This document shows positions 12,426 to 23,324 of a stretch of 64,000 bases of DNA, piece by piece. A program made the position numbers and the translations under genes. How positions within the stretch are numbered: position 1 is the stretch's first letter; the number at the start of each line of letters is the position of its first letter. A model generated the notes under the pieces. It had not been told where the DNA came from. It searched no databases and saw only the letters and a program-made list of their open reading frames with translations. The DNA is taken from NCBI RefSeq assembly GCF_905475345.1, contig NC_066600.1, forward strand, positions 1,471,001-1,535,000, given 5' to 3'. The stretch comes from Vespula vulgaris. Its lineage: Eukaryota; Arthropoda; Insecta; Hymenoptera; Vespidae.

Positions 12426-13550
12426 AAAGATACGATGATTCTTTCTCGCTTTTCACCAACAACTTTGAGTCTTTTCTCTCTCTCTCTCTCTCTCTCTTTT
12501 TCTCTCTTATTCGTGACTTTACTTCGGCATCGAGAGATACGAGGATATGCATTTTTGATTTACCGCGCAAGCGCTACTCAAATCCTACGAAATTTTACGA
12601 GCTGACTCTCATATAGAACTCAAATATAATACCATGGTTCGTAGCGAGATTTTATCATCCGAAAGGAGAACGCGGAATTAGCATCCTGAAAATATATTCA
12701 CTTCTCTTTTCTCCCCTTTTCTATCTTTACGAATTCTCTTTCCGATATTACATTATCGAAATATTAATCCAATCGTGCAAACTAATCGTTAAATTCGAGA
12801 TAAGAATTAAATTTCAATTCAATTCGTAGATAGAATTCGTCAATATCTAATAGATCCAATTTCTTTCTTTAATTTCTTCGAATTTAATAAGCCTAAGATA
12901 AAAAAGTCTTGAAATTGAAAAAAAAAAAAGAAATTAAAAAATCCACGCAGAAAATTAATTGCTATTAAGCAGAGAAAAAAGAGAAAGGAAGAAAAGAAGA
13001 GAGAAAAAGGAAAAGAAAAAAAGAAAAATGAAAAAAGAAGGATACGCAAAAACGTTCGATGTTTGAGAGTCAGCACGATTGAAAAACGTAATCTTCGTGA
13101 ATTCAAGAATGGCTACCGCAGTTTTCACTGAGCATTTTCGCCTAAGACGAGAGATGACTATTTTATTAGTCGAAGAATATGAAATTTGCATGAGATTCCC
13201 GACGCTATTCCAGAAGAGAGCACAGACCTCTCTTTTCGCTTTCGACGAGCACACGAGAAGAGATCGTTGGATTACCGCGAACTTCCCCCACCCACCACCC
13301 ACTCTTACCATCACCACTATTACCAACACTACCATCGCCAACACCCTCTTACCTTACCCTCACTCTTGCCTCCTCTCTTCTAAACTTACGACTTGAACTT
13401 TCGAAACCGAAGCGAGCAGATTTATTGCTGGAGTATCACCGGGAAAAAAATGGGATTCTTAGGGAAGCGAATTAACAAAGTTTCTCGTTCGAAGAACAAA
13501 CGAGATAGAATGGGCTGCTCTGCGAAGCTTTCTAATATAAAACGAAATGC

Positions 13551-13570
13551 AGAGAGAGAGAGAGAGAGAG
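13551..13570. repeat. (GA)10 microsatellite
   Basis: A 20-bp GA run. Confidence 0.92.
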
Positions 13571-13635
13571 GATTCTCACGAACGTTGGATAAAGAAGGAA
13601 AAAAAAACAAATAACAAAAAGTAAAAAAATGAAAT

Positions 13636-13685
13636 AGAATAAAATAAAATACAATAAAATAAAATAAAATACGATAAAAATAAAA
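13636..13685. repeat. (AAAAT)n pentanucleotide array
   Basis: About nine AATAA-type units with ACAAT and ACGAT variants. Confidence 0.92.
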
Positions 13686-14504
13686 CGAATGAGAATTAAA
13701 CGAGATCGTTGAACGAATCCAATCGTTCAAATGGAATATTTTATTCTCGATGAAAGGAGAGAAGAATTAAAAAGAGAACAAAAAAAAGACGAAATAGAAA
13801 TAAAAAACGAACAATTAGTAGTCGTTCTTCTAAACTGTAGTAGAATATCACGCTCTTTAATAGAAACGAGGGATGAAATGAATGGTATTGGGGATGAAGA
13901 TGGAAGCCGCAGGGCGAAGAAGTATTCCAAATGATTTATATCTATTTGGACTTGTACAGAAGAATTCAAGATTCGATAGGGTAAAGTGGCCGGAATATTT
14001 TCGTGGATGGAATACATCTCGACCGAGAGCAGATTAGCAAAATACTAAGGGAAGGGTGCGCGTTGACGCATGATTCTTTTGCATTTTCCGTCGAGTGACT
14101 TTAAGTGGCTCAAGGGTGCCCCTGCTTCTCTCTCTCTTTCTCTATCTCTTTCTCTCTTTCTGTCTCACCCTTTTTCTACGTGTACGGCCAAACAAAAAAA
14201 TTGAACTCGAAACTATATATAGGAAAAACTTTTGTACGATTGTTCGAGAGTACTTCTCGGATATGATTTAAAAAAAAAAAAAAATCTTTCCGACGTTAAT
14301 GAAAAACCACTAAAATCTCTCTCAGCAGATCGATATTTGTTCTCTTTTCTTTTTTTGGATTTAAAAATCTAAGACTAATTAATACGATCGAAACGTTCGA
14401 TTTCTCGATTAATTCGGGAATATTTTTCGAAATCTAAATCTGAAAGGATATTTTAATCTCGGCGACGTCTTCGTATATCTTTTAAAATTCGTGAATAATC
14501 TTCT

Positions 14505-14665
14505 CGGTTAGATCAATTACCGAACACGACTCCGGGCCATTCAATTTCGTCGAGAGCCCAAGAGGATATCCCCTCGAATTCGTTGTGTTTGCATATTCAG
14601 GGAGTTCTACTTACTAACTCGAGTCCTTCGACGATTTCATCGTTCGATACAAGTTCGAGAGTCGG
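14505..14665. promoter_or_regulatory. Candidate conserved/regulatory island (14.5 kb)
   Basis: A complex segment containing TCAATTACC, a GGGCC core, the near-palindrome GAGGATATCCCCTC and TTTGCATATTC. No open frame stands out. Regulatory role is inferred from composition only. Confidence 0.18.
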
Positions 14666-14954
14666 GATACCACTCTCGTTTCATCTTTACGACTATCGAT
14701 GAGATCGAAGTTGTTTCGCATTGGTTCGAGATAAATGGGATCGTCTTCTTTTTTTCTATTCAAACGTTAAAGGAAACGATCTATAAAGAAAAAAACGTCG
14801 ACACGTACGACGTCATTCAAGCAATATCATTGAAATCGATCTTTGAAAAAAGAAAAAAAAATGACGTTCATTTCGTAAAGAAACAAAGTTCTTTCTTCGC
14901 GAATAAACTACTTTTATTTCCTTTTTTCTCGTTTTTTTTTTTTTACTAAGAAAT

Positions 14955-15055
14955 AAAGAGAAAGAGAGAGAGAGAGAGAGAAGAGGTAGATAGATAGAGA
15001 GATAGATAGATGGAGAGAGAGAGAAAAAAAGAAAGAAAAAGAGAGAGTAAAAGAG
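14955..15055. repeat. GA/GATA-rich compound microsatellite
   Basis: A GA run at about 14967-14981, then TAGA units and further GA, all purine-rich on the + strand. Confidence 0.9.
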
Positions 15056-15089
15056 ATTCTCGAGAAGATCCGTGAAATAAATGAAAATG

Positions 15090-15245
15090 TAAAGCATCCC
15101 CCGTTGTTTAGATCCCCTTTAGAATTACAAGGACGTAAAGAGGTCTCTTACAAAGGAACGGAAGCTAAGCTCGGCCGTCAGGACGGCGTCGGTTCCGCTG
15201 TTTAATCGCGAGCTCCTCGCTCCGTTGCGTAGACCGTAGCCTGTA
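15090..15245. promoter_or_regulatory. Candidate GC-richer island (15.1 kb)
   Basis: A complex segment with CGGCCGTCAGGACGGCG, an inverted CGTC-AG-GACG core, and TTTAATCGCG. No convincing frame crosses it. Confidence 0.18.
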
Positions 15246-15339
15246 TAAATAACGTTGGTTTTACATTTTTATGGTAGCCCGAATGGACGCGTGACGTTGG
15301 AGCGACCACGCGAGGGTGAAAGCGTTGGTAACTCGTGAG

Positions 15340-15440
15340 AGAAGGGAGAGAAAAGAGAGAAAAAGAGAAAGAAAGAGAGAAAGAGAGAGAGAGATACACA
15401 CACACAGAGAAAGAGAGAGAGAGAGAAGGATGAAGCGAGA
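15340..15440. repeat. Imperfect GA tract with internal ACAC
   Basis: About 100 bp of imperfect GA/GAAA with an internal AC run near 15394-15405. Confidence 0.9.
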
Positions 15441-15565
15441 GGAGAGAACTCCGATGCCGAGGCTGCCATGTCAGAAAAATAATGTATAAATTTGCGGAAA
15501 GCAGGGCCGTGTTATTTACGTATAAAGCCGTGCTCAAAAACGACGACGGGTTGTAACCTAAAGAG

Positions 15566-15568
<3 letters not shown>

Positions 15569-15613
<45 letters not shown>
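15569..15613. repeat. (GA)22 microsatellite
   Basis: A pure GA run of 45 bp. Confidence 0.97.
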
Positions 15614-15615
<2 letters not shown>

Positions 15616-15698
15616 CTTCTTTATAATCCAGTACAATGGAAGCCTCCTACTAGTTTCACCCTTTCGAGCCCTTACTTCTCTCACTTTCTCTCCCTCCC

Positions 15699-15702
<4 letters not shown>

Positions 15703-15731
<29 letters not shown>
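15703..15731. repeat. (CT)14 microsatellite
   Basis: A CT run about 90 bp after a GA array. The two opposite-strand arrays could pair as an inverted repeat. Confidence 0.94.
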
Positions 15732-15735
<4 letters not shown>

Positions 15736-16241
15736 TTTCTTCGAAGAGGGGTAGAAACTATTCGTTATGTTAAGGTTATAGAAAATGTCGTAAGAAGTAA
15801 CGACTGCCTGACGACAAATATAAATTTTGTGTATCCGTAAGGTCCTTTAAACGTTCCGGAACGAGTACGAACCCTCTTTCCGGAATTTCAATTTATTGCC
15901 GAACTAAAATCGATGCTTCAATGAATCCCCTGATAGAACTAATACGATGGATATTTTGATAACATTATTCCTCATTTTGTTAATGATTAATCATTAGGGG
16001 AGAGATACGCTGAGCGTTAGGAAAGAGAGAAAGAGAGGGCTGAAATATTTTATTGCTCGTTTCAATTAATAATTTTTATTTACATTAATCTTCCATTATA
16101 TGCTATGATTTCGTTGATTGTATGATCATTAGTTTAATTGGTTCTTCTTATTGCTATTTAAAGGATCAATCAAAATGATAAAGCGGGATGAAAATAATTT
16201 CATATTGTATGTATTGTTGTTTAGTAAATGATCAAACAATA

Positions 16242-16246
<5 letters not shown>

Positions 16247-16285
<39 letters not shown>
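16247..16285. repeat. (TA)19 microsatellite
   Basis: A pure TA run that directly abuts the degenerate ATTGAC minisatellite. Confidence 0.97.
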
Positions 16286-16288
<3 letters not shown>

Positions 16289-16617
16289 TATGAATTAAAT
16301 GAAGCAATTTGTCAATGATTCATCTTATGATATTGACGTACTATTCTTATAGACACGTCGTAGATCATTGACAAACTATTCCTACAGACACTCGGAGAAT
16401 AATTGACCTCGAAAACACATCGTGAATAATTGACAAACTACTCAGTAGAATCGTCTATTGACGGAACACTCCGTAGAAACGTTGTAAACGATTGACACAC
16501 CATGATGAATCATTAACAAACTACTTCATAGACACATTATAAATCATATACATCGTAAACGTATTACTATGAATCATAGAGTCATTACTTCGTAGATTCG
16601 TTAATTGACCGATTACA
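16286..16617. repeat. Degenerate ATTGAC minisatellite, unit about 27-35 bp
   Basis: ATTGAC starts at 16332, 16367, 16402, 16429, 16457, 16491 and 16604, with ATTAAC at 16512. The first spacings are 35, 35, 27, 28 and 34 bp. Units share a loose pattern: ATTGACAAACTA, then TTC, then TAGACAC, then TCGTAAATC. An inverted unit with TTTGTCAATGATT sits at 16286-16320, beside the TA array. The divergence suggests an old array. No function can be read from it. Confidence 0.85.
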
Positions 16618-16884
16618 ACACTGATTAGAAATTCTAATTTTCATTTCGCTTTTCGTTTTAAACGATGTACTAATGAAACAGAACCATTCACATTATCTTT
16701 AATCGTGGGATAAAAAAAGAAAAAGAAATTTTTAATTTCGTCGATTAGCGATCGATAATGAAATAATTCTCTTATCGATCCATCACAATGAAAATTAAAA
16801 ATTCATTTGATCGCAATGAAAATATGAGAACAATATTTTCAATGTTCCTCTAGTTTAAAATTCCACCGGGACGATTTCTGCGTT

Positions 16885-17045
16885 CGTACGTGTTTCATGT
16901 TAGCTTATCGAGTAATTACGGCAATGGGGCGGCTCGCACGTCCCATTACGGCGTGCAATTAAGAAGTTATTTAATTGGTACATAGCGTTCCCTAACGGAA
17001 CGGTGAGTTCTCCCCGTCCGGAATGAACGGAGTCAACTTGGAAAG
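16885..17045. promoter_or_regulatory. Candidate homeodomain-rich regulatory element (16.9 kb)
   Basis: A compact island with TAATTAC (16913-16919), CAATTAAG (16956-16963) and TTTAATTG (16970-16977). The 8-mer ATTACGGC occurs twice in the same orientation, at 16915-16922 and 16945-16952, exactly 30 bp apart. TAAT-core words are known homeodomain targets. Enhancer function is inferred. Confidence 0.35.
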
Positions 17046-18164
17046 GTAACAATTTTGTTTCTCTCGAGCGTCCATTCCATCAACTTCATTTTCCTGTTCA
17101 AATAACGAAGAGGAAAAGAAGAGTTTCGCTCGTGGATTTAAGCTCGAAAGGCAATTCGCCATTGCCGTAGGTAGATGTACAAATCGAAGAAATAAAAAGG
17201 GAAGAGAAAAAGAAAAAAGATAAAGAAAATGGCCGAGGATTAAGATGCTCTCTATCGTTGTACGAAACGACGAATACGACGATGTCGACGACATTATGAT
17301 ACTTGAAAAATCGTGCGAAAGTATTTCGCTTCGTCTCTCGCTTAGTTATGAAAGAAACTTCTCTTTTCATATTTTTTCTCTCCCTCCTTCTCTCTCTCTC
17401 TCTTTCTCTCTGTCTTTTTCGTTCGCTTTCTCTTTCACTGGCTATAATTCAAGCACTCTCGACTTTTATTTCCGCCTCTGCACCACGAATACTTATACCG
17501 TTTCTATCTATCTACCTACCTACCTACCTACTTACTTATTTTTCGATAACGGATTCGTCCCGACGAATCGTTTCTGGTCCAGATAAATCCACTTTCCTTA
17601 TAAATCACTTTCAGAGTGATATATATATATATATAATAGTATCTTTTTAATATTTCCATACGTCTTGTATCTTAATATCCGCTGAGAAAAAAATTAATAT
17701 TAAAAAGTAAATCTAATTAAGATTGCAATTTTCGAATTTTAATTGGCCAATTTTTGTTATCCTCAATCTTCTTCCTTCCCCTTTTTTCTCTTGTTTTTCT
17801 TTGTTCAAATATTCAAATATCACGTTGGAATTAATAGCTAGCGACGATCAATTAAATCCGTTTTGGTAATCTTCGTGTCCGAAGGATAGGAAATTCAGGG
17901 TGATTGGTACCATCGACTTTCCGATATTCGGAGAATAATCTCGGTAAATCGTGCGTTGGTGAAAACGGATGCTCGTCAAAGCGGAGACTTGTGCCGTGTA
18001 CGTACCTATCTATCTCTACATACATACATACATACATATGTATACATAATATATATACATATATATATACACACACACGTACGTACATACATACGTACCA
18101 AAGTACGTACATATGTATATATATATTCGCGAAATTAATTTTCTCTCTCACTCGACTCATTTCA
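17046..18164. other. Low-complexity non-coding stretch
   Basis: Pyrimidine-rich sequence at 17370-17430, a CTAC/CTTA tetranucleotide run at 17505-17540, a short TA run near 17620, then tetranucleotide and TA sequence at 18010-18128. No gene seen. Confidence 0.55.
18010..18128. repeat. Compound TACA/TA/AC/ACGT array
   Basis: CATA tetranucleotides, alternating TA, an AC run and ACGT/ACAT units. It is almost entirely alternating purine-pyrimidine. Confidence 0.93.
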
Positions 18165-18305
18165 CATTCCAGCTGTGCGCGGGCAACCGAGCACGTGTCA
18201 AGCGAATCGCGACCATTTAAAGCGAATTCCCCGCCAAATTGGATCGGATTTCATAAACCGACTGAAAGCCGGTCTCACTCGCTCTGTCCAACGGTGACAA
18301 CGGTG
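18165..18305. promoter_or_regulatory. Candidate regulatory island with E-box words (18.2 kb)
   Basis: Contains CAGCTG (in TTCCAGCTGTG) and CACGTG (in GAGCACGTGTC), both E-box words, in a relatively GC-rich segment just before a GAC array. A tandem CGGTGACAA pair lies near 18292-18309. Role inferred. Confidence 0.22.
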
Positions 18306-18310
18306 ACAAC

Positions 18311-18313
18311 GAC

Positions 18314-18353
<40 letters not shown>

Positions 18354-18392
18354 CGACGACGACCGACGACGACGACGACGACGACGACGACC
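18311..18392. repeat. (GAC)n trinucleotide array with GACC interruptions
   Basis: About 82 bp. Two GACC shifts change the frame, so poly-Asp becomes Arg then Thr in one frame. That frame-shifting pattern argues against selection on a protein. Confidence 0.95.
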
Positions 18393-18572
18393 ACAACCAT
18401 ATTTTCTCTCTTTCTCTCTTTTTCTATTTCTCTCTCTCAATCTATCTGTCTGTCTATCTTTTTTTTTCTTTTAGTTGAACTCAACCCCTTCGTCGTTTTC
18501 TAATTTCTCCATTTCTTTTTTCTTTTTTTCGTTTTTTCATTTTTCTTTTTGTCGCTCAACGATTACTACTCA

Positions 18573-18600
18573 AGCATTGGAATAAGTTTTTTCCAATGCT
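18573..18600. repeat. Inverted repeat AGCATTGGAA with 8-nt loop
   Basis: AGCATTGGAA (18573-18582) and its exact complement TTCCAATGCT (18591-18600) flank TAAGTTTT. Confidence 0.9.
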
Positions 18601-18865
18601 CTAATGAGGCGTTCCAAACGAAACTTCGTCCAATCGTAATATCGGCGAACGAATATAATCATTTCTAATTTCCGATTATTCTCTTCCGAAAATAATTCGT
18701 AAGTTATGTAGCTAATGTATAGATAATAATCGTTTGGAATTAGAAAGACCGGACGAATGATTGGTGTTCTAATGGAGATGATTAGTTATTTTGTATTTTT
18801 TATTCTTCTTTTCTTCTTTTTATTTTTGTATTTTTTTTTGTATTTTTTATAGGATTTAAAATAAT

Positions 18866-19327
18866 TCAAACATTGATATTATTCGTAATATCATACTTAT
18901 GAAACCAGAATTTTTCAATGCTCGCTCTCTCTCTCTCTCTCTCTTTTTCGCACGCATACATACAAATTTTTTCTTGAGAAAGAAAATTTATATTAAATCT
19001 TCGCTTTTCAAATCGATCTGAATTTCTGATGAAATTCCATTTTTCAAAGGAACATCTTCTGCATCTTTTAATATCGAAAACGTCAAACTTGGATTTATAA
19101 AAGTAGGGAAAGAAGAGGAGTTTTACGAAAGATAGTGAAAAAGTATAAGAAAGGAGAATGGTTAAGAAAAAGAGGTGGTGATCGCGGACCATAGTAGAAG
19201 GAAAGCTAGAAAGATTGGTGAGCGAGATTACGCGAAAGAATCGCGAGTAATCCTCTGGAAGAATGCTTCTAGTTCGTGCAAAAATGCATCGAATCGAGAA
19301 ATGGTAGAGAAGCTTCGTTCGGACCAC
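18866..19327 (-). other. Doubtful open frame, 153 codons
   Basis: A non-repetitive frame apart from an Arg-Glu stretch read through the CT run near its 3' end. The composition is Phe/Arg/Ser-rich, as expected when AT- and TCG-rich DNA is translated. I see no signal peptide, domain or family motif. An open run of this length is near what chance gives across six frames of 64 kb of AT-rich sequence. Probably not a gene. Confidence 0.06.
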
Positions 19328-19356
19328 GAACGAGACTTAAAAAGGGGAAACGATCG

Positions 19357-19402
19357 AACGAACGAACGAACGAACGAACGAATGAACGGACGGACGAACG
19401 AG
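19357..19402. repeat. (CGAA)n tetranucleotide array
   Basis: About seven CGAA units followed by variants (TGAA, CGGA, CGAG). Confidence 0.94.
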
Positions 19403-20367
19403 AGAATTCATTTCCTACCATGTCGACGTGATATTTTTCTACTGCGAGTCTTCCCTTTCCGTTATCTTTAAAAGTTGTTACATGACACGATCGATCTGTC
19501 AAAAAAAAAAGAAAGAAAAAAAAAGGAGAGAAAAAACCAATTTCCTTCCTCTGCAAATACTCATCCCAAAAAATCCGCGCCGTACATTTTTATAAATAAA
19601 AATTTTACAACATTAATCCCTGTATATCGATTATATCTTTCTCCGGACAAAAAATTTCCCACAGATTTGTATGCACTTTACGATCCGAAGAAAAGAAAGT
19701 AATTTAAAAATATCTAATAAAAGTGATCTAACGAGAGAAAGAATCATTAATTTGTAAAATCATCTAAGAACTTTTGACCCATTTCAACGTAATATTTTTA
19801 CAGTCGATACGTACGAAGATTCATGTTAAATATAAACAAAGTAAAATAAAATAAAAAGTGAATTAATGGAACGATACGTTAATTAATATTTTCGCTTATC
19901 AAGACGCGATTCAAAATAGATCATATGTTCGTATTTAAAGGTGATAAATCTGATAATTCTTGGGAAACGTTCAAGTACAAAATCTCGCTTAAAACGACTA
20001 GGATCGATCTAGCAGAAGAAATCGAAAGAGGGATTAGGATCAATAGGAGAGGTGAGCGAGGAGGGAACGGTGGAGACAGGTGGGGTAGGGGTTCAGCGAT
20101 TTCATTGAATCGCGACGAACGTGGGAATAGAAGATAAATCCGAAGAGTGGAGATTCTAGTAAGAAATTAGCTTGGTTCGATTATCTCTTAACTTCGTTCG
20201 AGCGTGCTCGTCGAGTCCACTTAATTCGTTCGAAACGGCTGCAAGAAATCATTCGCTAACGAGAACATCAACGATCGATGGTACGATCGATAGAGATCGA
20301 GTGGTACGATTAAATTGATCAACGCTCTTCGAAGTCGTTCATCTCGAACATGTAATAATAGTGTTGT

Positions 20368-20368
<1 letters not shown>

Positions 20369-20408
<40 letters not shown>
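20369..20408. repeat. (TA)20 microsatellite
   Basis: A pure TA run of 40 bp. Confidence 0.97.
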
Positions 20409-20410
<2 letters not shown>

Positions 20411-20689
20411 TATATAGTAACGGAGAAGTATAATAAAAGGATAACGATCATACGATTGGACGAAACGCGAATATAAGTGGATCGATACTTGAATTAAAAG
20501 AGAAGGAGATATAGATATATTGATATAAGATCATTTCTCCCGTTTCCTTTCGTTCTCTCCTCTTTCTCACCTCTCGATCATTCCGCCACGATCCCCATTC
20601 TTCAAAAAAATTCAAGTTTTTCCCGAATTCACTGATCCCGATTGAGATGTCTGTCGAGTAATAATGAACTATGATTAATTCCGTCTCGT

Positions 20690-20890
20690 TTCATTTTAAA
20701 CCTCTATAAACGTGCCCTTCTAAAGCGGATTACAATGCGCTGTTAGTGGAATTATCACGTCGAATACTACACCATGTAAATTATTGGAAAGGCAAAAGGT
20801 GATCCAAACTAAAGCTTTGCATTAATTTTCAAACGCACCTATCTGTTCCCGTTTAATTAATCGTTTTAAATGAATAACACACGAGGAAAG
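20690..20890. promoter_or_regulatory. Candidate homeodomain-rich element (20.7 kb)
   Basis: Contains ATAAAC (from 20706), GGATTA (20727-20732, the established Otx/Bicoid-class core), TTGCATTAATTTTC and TTTAATTAATCG within about 180 bp of non-repetitive sequence. No open frame stands out. Enhancer role inferred. Confidence 0.3.
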
Positions 20891-21148
20891 GTACAAAGTA
20901 ATGTCATGTTATAAATCAAAAGAAAATATCTATTTGAAAACTAATCAAAGAGAGAAAGAGTTAATTTATTATTCTCTTTAATTGCTTATCATATCAAATT
21001 CTTTCTAATAATATACTCAAACATTTTCGAAATACATCAAGAATATTTACGATAAATCATTTCAAAAGTGGGGGAGGGGCTCGTGTCTGTGTGTTTAGAA
21101 CGACAAACAATGGTTTGTCCACCTACCAAAACCCATAGACTAAACTGG

Positions 21149-21204
21149 GATCGGTTTAGAACCGGTGTTTTACTGCGATACGATTTACGATCGGTTCAGA
21201 ATCC
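21149..21204. repeat. Diverged direct repeat GATCGGTT(T/C)AGAA
   Basis: GATCGGTTTAGAACC at 21149 and GATCGGTTCAGAATCC at 21189 lie 40 bp apart. The first runs into ACCGGT. Confidence 0.75.
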
Positions 21205-21831
21205 AGAACACTCGATTTTCTATCCAAGTAAGAGCGAAGACTATTTCCTCTTTCCGACTTTACTCGAAATTCACTTACGTTTCTGCCGAACGTTTAACTC
21301 CTGATCCCTATTGCAATTACTCCCTTCTCACCTGTAACAAAGAAAATGGAAGATTGTTTAAAGAGAGACAGAGAGAGAAAGAGAGAGAGATGAAATCAGA
21401 TAGGATTACATCGAACGCAATTAATTCCTCAATTTAACCACGATATCAGGAGTAATTAATAGAGTTTAGTAGAAAGAAAATTAATTTTCGAAATCTTTTT
21501 TTTCTTCTTTTCTTTTTTAAAGAAATCGTTCCTCATTCTTTTTTTTTTATTTTTTTTTTTTGTTATTATTTCTTTTTTGCTCCTTTTCTTCTCCATTACC
21601 AAACTGCAACACGTTTCCTGGAGTTTCGTAATTTATCAAGTTTGTCTATCTATCTACCTCTTTTTCTTTTAAAAATCCGTTGGCAAAGAATTTGAAAGTA
21701 ACGTTTACACGTCGACCCCGTCTCCGTCGTCCATTATGCGTAAATCCATTTATCTTCGTAGCTCGCTATAACGAGCAAGAGCTTCATTAGATCGAAGCTC
21801 ATAAACGTAGTATACGACGCATCGGAAAAGT

Positions 21832-21834
<3 letters not shown>

Positions 21835-21862
<28 letters not shown>

Positions 21863-21870
21863 TGAGAGAG
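21835..21870. repeat. Imperfect GA array
   Basis: GA units interrupted by AAAG and GTGA. Confidence 0.9.
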
Positions 21871-22789
21871 GGGAAATCATTACAGATGGTTATCAACGAC
21901 ATAATCTATACGCACGCGTACACAACTAATTGCCGAAGCCGCTAATTAGTCATTCGAAATGTACTTTTCTACGAGTTCGTCGAACCAAGTTTTCAGTTCG
22001 ATCACGTGGCTCGTGAGACTAATTAACGCAGCAGGTCGCTAATCAGCACTTCGTAGGGTATCACCGTGGAGAGTTTAATCGTCCTTTTTCTTCTTCGTTT
22101 TTTTCCTTTTTTTTCTCCTTCCTTTCTTTCTTTTTTTTCTTTAGCCTTCATCCCCATCTTCTCTCCTACCCCTTCAGAAAAAGAAGAAAGAAAGGGGAAA
22201 GAAAAAAGAAATTTGTGATTGGAGATAAGCAGAAACTTGGACACCATCTACGTTCGAGAATCGAATTTATTTCCAAACCTTTCCCACGTAAATTTCTCTT
22301 CCTTTCGTTCGTGATTTTAGATAAGGAAATACTGGATAGAGAGATAGGAAGTAAACGTTCGAATCTTAAAAGTGAGTCGTCGTCTTCGTCGTCGTCGCCG
22401 TCTTTTTCGATGTTTTATTACGTCGATCGAATCGATATCTAACGCGAATCATTTCATTCTAGCGTAGAGAACGTTTTCTACAAAATTATTTCTTGTTTTA
22501 ATTGCGAAAGGCGTGGTCAATTTCTCTCGCAAAAATAAATACGAAATTCTTGTTATTTCTAAATTTTAAGAATACATTGTTCGTTCGTGATGAAGAATAA
22601 CAATTCCGAAGAATAACGAAGGAATAAAAATAGAAATTTTTATTTGTGCGAAAGAAATTTAGAATCGTAACGAAACACGAGCAGTTTTGATCTCGTGGAT
22701 AAAACAAAAATAAAAAGAAAAATTGACACGGGTGTCTCAGAGATATTTCCGATTTCATTGAAGCCTGAAACGCTTCCGTTCGAAGCTTA

Positions 22790-22995
22790 ATACCCCTTTC
22801 GAGCCGATACATACTACGACGGTAAGGCAAAGCAAGGGTAGGTTAGCCTGCAACGATGGTGTCTGCTCGCGTGATTGACTCCAAACGAGAAAACCGTTTC
22901 GTGAGCGCTAATGGATTAAGGCGGAAAATGCAGTTAAGCCGAAACCAATCCCTTATCTCTCATCTCGTAAGTGTATTGCGGCTGGAACGCAAAGA
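22790..22995. promoter_or_regulatory. Candidate regulatory island (22.8 kb)
   Basis: Complex sequence with TGATTGAC at 22872-22879, which resembles Exd/PBX-type sites, and TAATGGATTAAG at 22909-22920, a TAAT core plus GGATTA. It ends before a GA array. The grouping suggests an enhancer. Conservation is untested. Confidence 0.28.
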
Positions 22996-23026
22996 GTGAG
23001 AGAGAAGGAGAGAGAGAGAGAGAGAC
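22996..23026. repeat. Imperfect GA array
   Basis: A GA run with GGA variants. Confidence 0.9.
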
Positions 23027-23324
23027 AGAGGGGGGGAGAAAGAGAAAAAAAATCCTTTTTTATCATATCCATCGAAAGAAAAAAAGAAACAGATAAAAGA
23101 ACGGACTTTCGATCGTTTTCAAATTCAATGAAACGCTTTTATCGATCCTTTTTTCTCTTTCCTTTCTTTTCCTATCGATCAAATCAACCAATCGACCAAT
23201 GTTTTTTCCCTTCTATGAAGAAATGAAAAAAGAAGAGGAAAGGAAAGAAGGAAATAGATCGAAAAAGATCGTTTAACGATTAGACTATACTTTTTTTTTT
23301 AAATGCGTGTAATCCCTAAAAGAA

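Larger units (their letters stand above)
12426..16285. other. Non-coding block with purine tracts and islands
   Basis: I see no supported gene. It holds a CT array at about 12478-12500, a purine tract at 12960-13040, a CCA/ACC-rich tract at 13285-13350, an AAAAT pentanucleotide array, GA/GATA sequence at 14955-15055, and two islands listed separately. Several non-repetitive frames of 65-105 codons overlap on both strands at 13.0-14.0 kb without recognisable motifs. Confidence 0.5.
18393..20689. other. AT-rich non-coding block
   Basis: I see no supported gene. It includes a hairpin at 18573-18600, pyrimidine and T-rich tracts, a CT run at about 18922-18944, CGAA units, a TA array and many T-runs. 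A 153-codon minus-strand frame (18866-19327) is listed separately as doubtful. Confidence 0.5.
20891..22789. other. Non-coding stretch, mixed composition
   Basis: Holds two related 15-16 bp words at 21149 and 21189 and T-rich tracts at 21490-21570. Imperfect GA lies at 21835-21870, and a pyrimidine-then-purine tract at 22080-22210. Frames of 70-110 codons here show no motif. Confidence 0.5.

Noticed and set aside
17904..18503. 199-codon plus-strand frame
   Set aside because: It crosses the TACA/TA/ACGT array and the GAC array, so most residues are Tyr/Ile/His/Thr or poly-Asp/Thr. Two GACC shifts change the reading of the array.
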